DNA of 64,000 nucleotides from positions 31,387,520 to 31,451,519 of the forward strand of contig CM040431.1 in NCBI GenBank assembly GCA_022702705.1, read 5' to 3'. Source of the DNA: Papilionanthe hookeriana x Papilionanthe teres (Eukaryota > Streptophyta > Magnoliopsida > Asparagales > Orchidaceae). The notes under the pieces were generated by a model that did no database searches, had not been told where the DNA came from, and saw only the letters and a list, made by a program, of their open reading frames with translations. Of the stretch, positions 47,594-56,200 are shown in pieces. Within the stretch, counting starts at the first letter, position 1. The number at the start of each line of letters is the position of its first letter. A program made the position numbers and the translations under genes.

Positions 47594-48864
47594 GTCGCCA
47601 TAGGGTACTCACAGACCTACGGAGTTGACTATGAGGAGACATTTGCTCTAGTAACTAAGTTAAACACTATTTTTTTATTACTTACGGTAAATCTAGACTG
47701 GCCTCTATTCCAATTAGATTTCAAGATTTCATTCTTGAATGGAGAGCTTACAGAAGAGGTATACATGTCTCTCCTTGCTTGCTTTGATTCTACTGCTTCC
47801 AGATGATAAGTATGCATTCTACGAAAGTCCCTCTACGAGCTAAAGCAGTCCCCAAGGGTTATTTCAGCAAGTTCACAAAGGTGGTCGCGGGTCATAGTTT
47901 TACTCAAGCTCAACCGAAGCACATCCTCTTCTTCCGCATTCCTCCAATGGCTAGGTAGGTATTTTTATTGTTTACGTTAATGATATTATTCTTACCGATA
48001 AGGATCTCTCAGCATTGGAGTCCTTAAAAGACATTCTGCTAAGTTCTTCGAAATGAATCACTTGGGATCTCTCCGATACTTCTTAGGCATAAATGTAGCC
48101 CGATCATCTCGAGACATTTGTCTGTCTTAGCGCTAATATGTAATTGATCTCTCTTGACAGAGAACAACTTTATTATGTGCAAACATGTTACTGTTCCTAT
48201 GTATCTGAATGAAAAATTATCTGACATTTCCAATGTTGTGCTCGTTAATAAGACTCATTACCATTGTCTTGTGGGAAAACTCATCTATCTCGCCCATACT
48301 CGTACCTGCGTTATTGGTATGGTGAGTCAATTCATGCATGATCCTCACCATCTTCAAGTTGTCCACCAGATTCTCCACTATTTGAAAGGCACACCGGGCA
48401 CATTTGTTTTTTTTTCTCATCACTCCGCTTGGTCTATTGATGTTTTTACAGATGTTGACTGAGCTGGATCAATTCATGATTGTCGTTCCACCTCGGGATA
48501 TTGCTCATATGTATGGTGCAATTTTGTCACGTGGAACTGCAAAAAATAGCCTGTGGTTGCCTGAAGCAGTGCCGAAGCTGAATTTTGGTCCATGTCCTTG
48601 GGAATTTGTGAAGCTCTCTGGCTACCCATCATCCTCCGCGAACTTCGTATGCCAACCTCCATCCCGCTGCAGTTATTCTTTGATAATAAGACTGCAATTA
48701 GCATTGCAATCCTGTCTAACTTGATTGTACTAAACATGTGGAGATTGACAGACACTGCATTAAAGAAAAGATTGAGTATGGGGAAATTTGTGTTTCATAA
48801 TCATTCTAGTCTTTTGTTCAACTACTTCAAATCCAAGTTAAACCTGACATCTATGTTTCAACTT

Positions 48865-48873
48865 GAGGGGGGG
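48865..48873 (+). other. Copia D polypurine tract
   Basis: GAGGGGGGG directly before the 3' LTR, the usual position for second-strand priming. Confidence 0.85.
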
Positions 48874-49077
48874 TATTAGATTTATAAGCCGATACTACTT
48901 ATTATTATCTTCTTATTCCGTTATTTTGTCTTTCCTATTTGTTTTTATTTTGTTTTATTTCATTCCTAGTTATTTTATTCTGCCTTATTTTTTTCCTTTA
49001 TTATGTCAATTATAATTGAGTTTAAACACCCCTCATTTTATCAATAAGATTCTGCTGGTCTATTCCAAATTTCAACA
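48874..49077 (+). repeat. Copia D 3' LTR
   Basis: From TATTAGATTTATAAGCC to CCAAATTTCAACA. Parallel to the 5' LTR throughout, with scattered substitutions and small gaps. Confidence 0.92.
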
Positions 49078-49082
49078 CAATT

Positions 49083-49714
49083 ATAAAAAATTTTATAGTA
49101 GCAACCACATGTAACAATCAGTCACCAAAATCCAACAAAGTTAACATGTATTAGGACATTTATTAATGCATCAAAATGTGAAAACAATGAATTTTAGCCA
49201 AATGACATTTATAGGAAATTTCATCAATTTTTATCCAGAGTGTTATTTGATGCCCAAATTATTAGAAGGGCGGACGGGACATTATTAGCATATAAAAAAT
49301 CTAACAATTATTTCATTTCTTATGTCAGCTATTTGTTACCTTCAATCTTATCACAAGAATCTTTGTCTCACATGATGAGGCCTTAATAATGAACAACCTT
49401 AATGGGCCCGTTAAATCAAAGTTAGAATAATTTGAAAGAAAATTAAAGCTTATAAAATAAATTAAATTAAAATAAGGAATTTCTGTCATAAATCGAAATT
49501 GATCTGCATGGCTTGCAAATCGGTCCATTATGCTTTGTTGTAGCCCAGTTTGTCTGCTGTTTCTTGGAGCATGAGATTGCATTTATTTATAGGCAAAATT
49601 AGGTGTTATGTACGTGTCAATTCATCCATCTAGTAAAATAAATAAAGGCGTGAAAATTGGTCTTATAAAGCTCCATTGCAAGTCGGTTCAAATCTTTGAA
49701 TTAGCCGGTGAAAA
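49083..49714. other. PCH2 intron 9 between copia D and gypsy G
   Basis: AT-rich intron DNA. No recognised element. Confidence 0.45.
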
Positions 49715-49739
49715 TGTTGGGGAAAAATTAGGTGACTTA

Positions 49740-51259
49740 GGGCCTGTTTGGTTCGGCTGCAGCTTTTCAGCTTTGTGTACTGTAATTCGCATTACTCCAA
49801 GCAAGCATGTGCGAAGCGATTGCGGAATGCATTGTCTGTTTGGTCGCAGTATGTGGAAAACAATTATGAGCAGCTTTTTTTTGTAAAAATGACCAGACTG
49901 CCCCTGTCTGTTAAAACTGTTTGAATTTTTTGTAAGCTAACTCAGGTTCAAATCATTTTTTTACCATTGTTCGAGGGTCAAATCAAGATGCATGAAGGGA
50001 AGCTCAAAAGGCACGATTTATAAAAAGCTAAAGAACCAATATGCAAGATTAGAATTTTAAGAGTCAAGATGAATGAATGTAAGTTATATAGTCCATCAAG
50101 ATTCATGCATAAAAAATTATGAACTATATCACCGAGTGTTTTGCTGTTTTATTTTCTTTTACATCCTCTCTTGTATTCTAGAATTTACCCATTCAATTTC
50201 ATCACTGCTTGCAATGGAATTTTCCCTCTTTTATGCTCTCTCAAACAATCTACACCTTTCTAATTCTTTTTTCACCATCTTTACACATATATTACTCCCA
50301 AGCCTTATAACTTCTGCTCCTTATTCCCACCATCTCAACACATCATATGTTTTCTTTTGAAGTAAGGGAACCTGAACAGGTAAAATTTATGATGCAAACT
50401 CCAATCACAATTGATTCACAGCCCATTAAAGAAAAAAGAAAAAAAAATCTAATCTTTGAGAACATAAATCAAAGATCCAAGAGGCAAATCAACAAGAGCA
50501 GAAGACCTCAAATCTGAACGAGCTCTTTCCCTGTCACTGTTCTTCGTCTTCATCATTTTTAGGCAAGTCCTGTTTCACGATCTTTGCACAACTGAAGCTC
50601 CAGCTCCCGCTGCTCCTGCTTTGAGTTTTGGATGAGATAAAGGAAAGTACTGACCTCAGCTGAAACTTTATTGAGTTTCTTCACAACTGCCTCCAGTCTC
50701 TCCAAGTAGGAATCAATTTTGAGAGCTCGTTCGCAGATTCTGCGAAGTTTGCGAGCAGGTTCCGAAAATAATCTAGTGAATGTAGAACGCACTTTTGTTT
50801 CCTCCATGTCCAGCTGTTGTTGTTCTTCTTCAAGGTTCATGTTCTCAAAGTCATCCAGAACATCATCTGCTTCGTCGATGGCATATCGTAGCTGCCAAAT
50901 CCACTGTTGAGAGCTGAGCTGCGATCTCTAATCTGTGCTCGGGTGTAAGCAGAGACGACAGCGGTTCTTGGGGTGGTTCTCTCGCAGCCTTTCGATCTTC
51001 TCTTTCATACCAGTCTGCCCTCTCCGTCGCCTTCCCCTCCATCGCCCTAACCAACTCCCCCACCCTCGCACAAAAATCTCTCCAGGGGCAATTTCGCGTC
51101 GGTGAGTGCGAAAGCTGGGCCGCGGGGTTCATCGCGCGGTCGGCTTCCAACAAACTTCGCGGCCGCTGTGCCGCGAAGTTGGAAAACAAACGAAAAAAAA
51201 AAACGCTGTGCCGCTTTTACTCGCCGCGCCGCAGGGGTACCGCCCAACCAAACGAAGCC
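49740..51259. mobile_element. PIF/Harbinger-like element E carrying an NLR gene fragment
   Basis: Its left end GGGCCTGTTTGGTTCGGC and the reverse complement of its right end, GGCTTCGTTTGGTTGGGC, form an imperfect inverted repeat. TTA flanks both sides (49737-49739 and 51260-51262), the PIF/Harbinger target. The flanking text rejoined, AATTAGGTGACTTATTCTGC, occurs intact at 51424-51442 in the same LTR, which serves as an empty-site comparison. It has no transposase. The minus strand holds a fragment of a plant NLR gene. A perfect 11-bp hairpin lies at 51153-51180. Confidence 0.72.
50559..50930 (-). pseudogene. NLR (CC-type resistance protein) coiled-coil fragment inside element E
   Basis: Minus-strand translation reads QQWIWQLRYAIDEADDVLDD then FENMNLEEEQ, an Rx-type N-terminal signature (W.WQLRYAIDEADDVLDDFE). 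It goes on through KLRRICERALKIDSYLERLE and KLNKVSAEVSTFLYLI to KDRETGLA and a stop. In monocot NLRs, RETG precedes the NB-ARC domain, so the fragment ends at the coiled-coil/NB-ARC border. About 120 codons are open. Just upstream the frame meets a stop, and a second open frame (to 51189) with GELVRAMEGKATERADWYER runs in from a different phase. No P-loop is present. It cannot make a working receptor; it might be transcribed. The NLR assignment is from recall of the motif. Confidence 0.65.
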
Positions 51260-51716
51260 TTATTCTGCGTCATTTCGCTCATTTAATAAAAACTTCTTGT
51301 CGTCAAGAGTTCCAGGAGGTGACCTTGGTGGAAGAGGTAGCATCATTGGATTATTTGTTCTACCTCCGTCATTTAGTTCTTGGATTCTTGTATTATTTGT
51401 CTACCTGCATCAATAAAAGACAAATTAGGTGACTTATTCTGCATCATTTAGTTCTTGGATAATTTTAGTCTTTTGTTATTTATTATTTTTTAGTATAAAT
51501 ATGGCTAATATGTTTAGGGTTATATCGAAGTCCGTTGTTATGTCTTTGATGTTAGGGTTTGGGAGACATTTCCTACCTCTAGAATGGCAGGATTTGTGAT
51601 GGATTGCCTACCTCTCGAATTGTAGGTGCTTATCTTATGTATTTGTGTTGAGTTGTTTGAAGTTCTTGCAATAAAATATTTTATTTGCCTTAATTTTTTC
51701 CAAGAATCGTACCAAG

Positions 51717-51727
51717 TGGTACCAGAG
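51717..51727 (+). other. Gypsy G primer-binding site
   Basis: TGGTACCAGAG, one base from the initiator-Met type TGGTATCAGAG, directly after the LTR end CGTACCAAG. Confidence 0.75.
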
Positions 51728-52700
51728 TTCTCAATTTCTGGGAAAAAAGGGTTCTAGCTCGGGAAGATCGACATGGTCGCGTACATACAACCATAATATG
51801 TGCCAATTGTGCCAGTGATTGAGTTCGTTGCGTGTAGGGATCGCGACGTACAGGGCCAGTGATCGGGAAGGATCACTGCATACATGGAAGCAAGCCATGG
51901 GACCACAACGTATATTGACCTTGTAGACTAGTGATATAGTCGTGATTATCGTGCGCTGCATGTAGGAATCGTGGCTTACAGGGTCAGGGATCGGGAAGGA
52001 TCGCTTTGTACAAGGAAGCAAACCGTGGGACTATAGCATATAGTGGCCCACTTGTCTTGTGATACAGCCACGATTGGAGCTAGCTGGCAATGATGAGATC
52101 GCCTTCCTTACCTAATATCGCAAAACAGTCGTAATCCGAGCAAGTTAGGAGGTCAACAAAGGGATCGCAACATACAAGCGGTTGGGAAGACCAACATGCT
52201 TTTGACATTCACTGCCTTCACTATACAGTCGCAGTCGAGCAAGCTAGGAAGCCCTTCGTGACTGCATATCGTGAACAATTACAATTGCTAGAAGTGACGA
52301 CAAGATCGCGTAGGTATCAGTGCAGACGATGGGATCCAACAAAGATAGCGATTTAGGATAGTTGGGAGGCCAAAGAAGGGATCATGTGCGGGCTCGATTA
52401 CACCAATTCGAAGTAAGCCTCACTAAGCTCTTGTAGAAAGATAGCAAAGAAAGTTGTTGCTTTGGAAGAGAGATTGGAAGGAGAGATATGACAAACTTAA
52501 ATCCGGTAGAGGGAAGTTTTTCCTCCATTGACAGCTAATTCAGTAACTTGGAGGAGTTCATAAGGAACCTTATTTAGATGGAATCCAAGACACCGCCGAT
52601 GACTCAATTTCTAAACCCTAAACAAATGTTGAGATTTGAGAATTCATGGCCAGATCGAAAGGGAAAGAGATCTAATAAGAGGAACATGAGGAAGAAAACA
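51728..52700 (+). other. Gypsy G 5' leader, repeated GATCG/TACAGGG text
   Basis: It holds loosely repeated phrases (CGGGAAGGATC, GCAAGCCATGGGACCA against GCAAACCGTGGGACTA) spaced about 120 bases apart around 51860-52040. No protein. It is the leader between the primer site and gag. Confidence 0.5.
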
Positions 52701-52719
52701 TCCACTGTCAAGAGACTCC

Positions 52720-53720
52720 CTAGGGCTTAGATGGGGGTGAATTTTAGATTTCTGATGGAGGTGTTTGGATTCAAACATGGAGAGGTTATCCAAGAGGTTG
52801 GGAGAAGCACGAAGAATGGAGAGAAATCAGAATGACGTATGGTTATGATCAAAGGAGGGAGTTTCACTTTAAGATATATGGAGGGAAATATCAAAGGGAG
52901 AGGAAGGTAGGGTGGTGACGTTAGGGTTATGAAGTTGAAAATGCTGATCATCAAAGGGAAGACGCACAGGGTGGGTGTTTCAGGTGTAGTGATACTTCGT
53001 GAGGAGTGGGTTAAATGGGGAGAAGCTCATGGCGGCAGGGTTATGTTTGGAGGGAAAGCTTTAACTTTCTTTCAATGGAGGAAGGCTAGATATCGATCCA
53101 TTCGTGGGAGTAATTTATGGATTACTTTTTTTCAAGCCATCCGGGAAGATGTACATGAGCGATTCTATGTCTTGATTCGGGAGGGGGCTGTCATGGAAAA
53201 TATAGAGAGATTCGAGCTATTGTTGGGACGGCTAAGGCGAATTTCTTAAGCGTGATTGGAGGGGAACTCCATGAAGAGCCTAAAGCCCGACATATGGGCA
53301 GCACTCCAACTATTGAGACCGTCGGGATGAGTGAGATGATTGAGCTGGCCCATATGGAGGAAGACAAGAACCAGATTAAGAAAATAAGCAAAAGAGACAC
53401 TATGGGAAGATTCGACAAAAGTACGTCGACGACCATGACGATAAGAAACTAGATGATGTCATTTCAGAGGAGGTGTTGAAAGAGAGGAATACGGTGACCC
53501 TTCTCGAGGCCAATTCAAGTGATTCATAGAGGCAGAGGTGTAGGATAAGCGAACAAATAGATTATGTTTTTGATTATGCCCCAAGCTATTAGCTAAGGAT
53601 CGTGCGCTCCAGATTCTTTTAGTTTGTGAGGAAAGGAGGTAGATAGTGAAGAGTTAGAGGAAATAACGATGGAGAGAAACACTTGCACTTGGATGTAGCG
53701 GAGGTGGCCCTCAACTCAAT
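52720..53720 (+). pseudogene. Gypsy G gag remnant
   Basis: The plus-strand frame at 52929-53249 reads MFGGKALTFFQWRKARY, LWITFFQAIREDVHERFY and ENIERFELLLGRL. This is the retrotransposon gag fold seen in plant gypsy elements (GKALAWFQW, then W..F...+.RF, then V..Y...FE.L). Downstream, LDVAEVALNSMAGFTL (to about 53737) leads into the protease and is cut by insertion F. Confidence 0.75.
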
Positions 53721-54317
53721 GGCGGGATTTACTCTAATGGTGTGTTTGGTGCAGCTTAAAATTGCGGGCGGCGCTTTGAAAACGCTGCTATATCGTTTGT
53801 TTTTTCACGTTTATCCAGCTTATGGCAAAACACCGTTTTTAATTTGTTAACAAAGCGGCCCGCGGGAATCATTTCGCGGGCCGCGTTTCGTTTTGAATTA
53901 TTCCTCTGTTGCCCTTGCCTCGCCAGGTAAACCTATCGCGCTCCTTTTCCCTGGCTATGCCTCCTCCATCTTTGCCAACTCTTCTCGACAGGTAAGCACA
54001 TCACTTGGATGTAGCGAGGGTGCCCATCAACTCAATGGCGGGATTTACTCGGTGCTTTTGGGGCAGCTTAAAACTGTGGGCATCGTTTTCAAAACGCCGC
54101 CATACCGTTTGTTTTTCATGTTTATCTAGCTTAGGGTAAAACGACGTTTTTAATTTGTTAAAAAAGTGGCCCGCGGGAATCAACTCGCGGGCCGCATTTT
54201 GTTTCAGATTATTCCTCTGCTGCCCTCGCCTTGCCAGGTAAAGTTATCGTGCTCCTACTCTTCCCTGGCTGTGCCTCCCTCCATATTCGGCAACCCTTCT
54301 CGATAGGTAAACAAAGC
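53686..54317. repeat. 316-bp tandem duplication spanning the gypsy G/insertion F junction
   Basis: CACTTGGATGTAGCG begins at 53686 and again at 54002. Both copies contain the end of the gag text (ACTCAATGGCGGGATTTACT) and about 265 bases of insertion F, so the duplication came after F inserted. Copies differ at many positions. Confidence 0.88.
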
Positions 54318-55225
54318 CTCTTTTTCATTGCTCCGTTGTGTTTTTATTCTTCTGCTGCACTATTCTTCTGTTGCACTATCCACTGCCCTTGCCTCACTAG
54401 GTAAACACAACCGCTGCACTATTCTTCTTAACAGCATTAACTGCTCCTTTGCATTTTCATTCCTGCTGCACTATCCACTCCTCTGCTCTCCTTTGTTTTT
54501 TTTTTTGCTGTGGAAGATGAATTTGGTAAACCTGTTTCAGCCTCTCCTCTGCACCATTTTTTTTGTTTGCTTAAATTTTTCATCTATTTATGTTCTCCTT
54601 AATATTCTAGAAAAATTATATATTCGAGATCTTGGTATGGTTCTTTCTTAAACACTTAGCCTTAACTTCTGTAGGATTGAAAGGGAAAATGCTGCATAAC
54701 TAAAGCATAAACGTGTCTATGTTATCTATTTTGGTTTTGTAGGAGATTATAATTTGTTTTTAGAACTGAGACCTAATGTATGATTTTAGACTTTTAACTT
54801 CATGTTGAATGAAAACTGAGAAACTAAATGCTGATGTTAGAAATAGCTTAATCAAAATGACGGGCAGAAGCATTAATGATGGGTTATTGCAGTGGAGATA
54901 TGCAATAGCTAGGAAATTTTAGCTTTTCATGTTTACTGCGTCCCTTAAGAATCACTTGTGGCAAAGCAACCATAACATACAATATGGGTTGACATATGCG
55001 CTTTTTTTTGTAATGCATTTGCTAAATTGACCGCATCAATTAAAATGTCTGTTTTGTTTCCAAATCAGGGGTAGAATGGTCATTTATCTAGAAACGGCTG
55101 TAAATCAACTATTTTTCAAATGCACAAACCAAACAACTGACTCGCATTATCGGGATAAACGATTCGATCAACAACTTATCGAGATAAGTTCGCTTATTTG
55201 GATAATTCGTTCGTCTGCCTCAGCG
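53738..55225. mobile_element. DNA-transposon-like insertion F in gypsy G
   Basis: It splits gag-protease text between GFTL and NNTMKVRG. ACTCTAA occurs at both borders (53731-53737 and 55226-55232), and removing one copy with the insert restores the frame. The left end (TGGTGTGTTTGGTGCAGC) and text near the right end (GCACAAACCAAACAACTGA at about 55122-55141) are imperfect inverted repeats, but about 85 further bases follow on the right. Class uncertain: a 7-8 bp duplication suits hAT. A GC palindrome (GCGGCCCGCG at 53855 with CGCGGGCCGC at 53875) recurs in the duplicated copy. No transposase. Confidence 0.55.
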
Positions 55226-55232
55226 ACTCTAA

Positions 55233-55735
55233 ATAATACCATGAAGGTGAGGGGATAAATTGGGGACCGATAACGGTGTTGGTCGATAGTAGAGCCACTC
55301 ATGATTTCATCTCAAATTGGATCGTGGACCTCTTGAAGTTGGTAGGTACGAGAAGATTTGGGGTCATGGTGGGGACGAAAAAGGTGGAGAAAAGCTGGGG
55401 AATTTGCTGGAGATTATTATTGACACTATAGGGTGTATAAGTGGTGGAGGACTTCTTCCCCTTGGATTTGGGAAAGCACTGATGTGATTCTGGGGATGAG
55501 GTGGTTGCAGATGATCAGAGAGACGAGGGTGGATTGGAAATCCCTGACTATGGAGATTTGGGTGGAGGGGGATGGTGTGCTTCACAATGATTCTTGTTTA
55601 TGTATGACCTTGGTGTTGGTTGATCCATCAAAGGTGACAACTATATTGGAGTGGTCTCCACCTAAGACTTGGAAGGACTCGAGAAGTTTTATGGAACTTG
55701 CAGGATACCTCCGGAAGTTCATGAAGCTTTGATTG
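55233..55735 (+). pseudogene. Gypsy G protease fused by deletion to the end of reverse transcriptase
   Basis: It reads TVLVDSRATHDFISNWIVD (DSG of the aspartic protease changed to DSR), then VEDFFPLDLGSTDVILGMRW and VDWKSLTM. It then passes directly to VDPSKVTTILEWSPPKTWKD and LAGYLRKFMK, the thumb end of gypsy reverse transcriptase. Everything between, including the YxDD core, is missing. Confidence 0.82.
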
Positions 55736-55893
55736 ATTATGCGGTCGTGGACGAAGGAATTGAAGAAGGATAACTTTCAGTAGGAGAACCAGACTCTAGC
55801 TAGTTTATGAGCGGGAGCCAAACAATTTGATCCAACAACAATTTCATTTTTTTCTCACTTTCAGGACAATGTGTCTTTTTGACAGAGGTGTAT

Positions 55894-56200
55894 TGTTGCG
55901 CCGGTACCTAAGGACAATTTATTCCTTCGTGTGCCTAAGAGCAATTTAATCTTTTGTTATTTAATATTGTTTAGTATAAATAAGGCTAATATTTTTAGAG
56001 TTAGGGTTATGCAAAAGATTGTCGTTATGCGTCTTAGAGTTATGGTTTTGGAGAGATCGCCTACATTTCATTTGTAAAATTTGGAAGAGAAAGCATACTT
56101 CTCGAATTTAGGTGCTTATCTTATGTATTCATGTTAAGTTATTTGAAGTTCTTGCAATAAAATTTTTTATATGCCCTAAATTCTGACAAGCATCGTATTA
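55894..56200 (+). repeat. Gypsy G 3' LTR
   Basis: It starts TGTTGCGCCGG and ends CATCGTATTA. It is collinear with the second half of the 5' LTR from TTAGTATAAATA.GGCTAATAT to CAATAAAAT.TTTTAT.TGCC. Confidence 0.7.

Larger units (their letters stand above)
44876..48880 (+). pseudogene. Copia D pol remnants: protease, integrase, reverse transcriptase, RNase H
   Basis: In order on the plus strand: a protease trace near 45075 (LDATYHMTG for the usual D-S/T-G-A-T-DHMTG, so the site is damaged); GAG-pre-integrase at 45490-45610 (NLSNFNCETCQLAKHH); integrase core at 45650-46070 (VFRADNG, TPGVAERKN, FWNDVILTATYFINKVPS); linker (LDPRYIKCIFLGYSATQMGY); reverse transcriptase split by the hAT insertion (ILATV, then VAIGYSQTYGVDYEETFALV, DWPLFQLDFKISFLNGEL) with YVND at 47973-47984 in place of YVDD; and RNase H (VGKLIYLAHTR, QILHYLKGTPG, AEAEF). 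Many stops and shifts. The gag region (44284-44876) is hard to recognise. Confidence 0.9.
44055..49077 (+). mobile_element. Ty1/copia LTR retrotransposon D, with hAT-like insertion
   Basis: A 211-base 5' LTR (44055-44265), a primer-binding site, pol remnants, a polypurine tract and a 204-base 3' LTR (48874-49077) are all in order. CAATT flanks both ends (44050-44054 and 49078-49082). Both LTRs begin TATTA instead of TGTTA and end CAACA. Without its 738-bp insertion it is about 4.3 kb, normal for a small-LTR copia element. Its frames are broken, so it is inactive. It lies in the sense direction in PCH2 intron 9. Confidence 0.94.
49715..56200 (+). mobile_element. Decayed Ty3/gypsy element G with two nested insertions
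   Basis: The 5' LTR (49715-51714, holding element E), a primer-binding site at 51717, gag, protease, a small reverse transcriptase remnant and the 3' LTR (55894-56200) run on the plus strand. The LTRs share text such as TTATCTTATGTATT and AGTTCTTGCAATAAAAT. Most of pol is deleted: protease passes straight to the end of reverse transcriptase. Taking out element E (1520 bases plus TTA) and an apparent 174-bp duplication brings the 5' LTR to about 303 bases against 307 for the 3' LTR. No convincing target duplication was found (GAAAA on the left, AAACG on the right), so the ends may be off by some bases. Confidence 0.75.

Noticed and set aside
51102..51432. Plus-strand frames of 104-108 codons
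   Set aside because: They cross the right end of element E into the gypsy G LTR and show no domain.
49715..56200. Target duplication for gypsy G
   Set aside because: GAAAA on the left and AAACG on the right do not match; the ends are uncertain.
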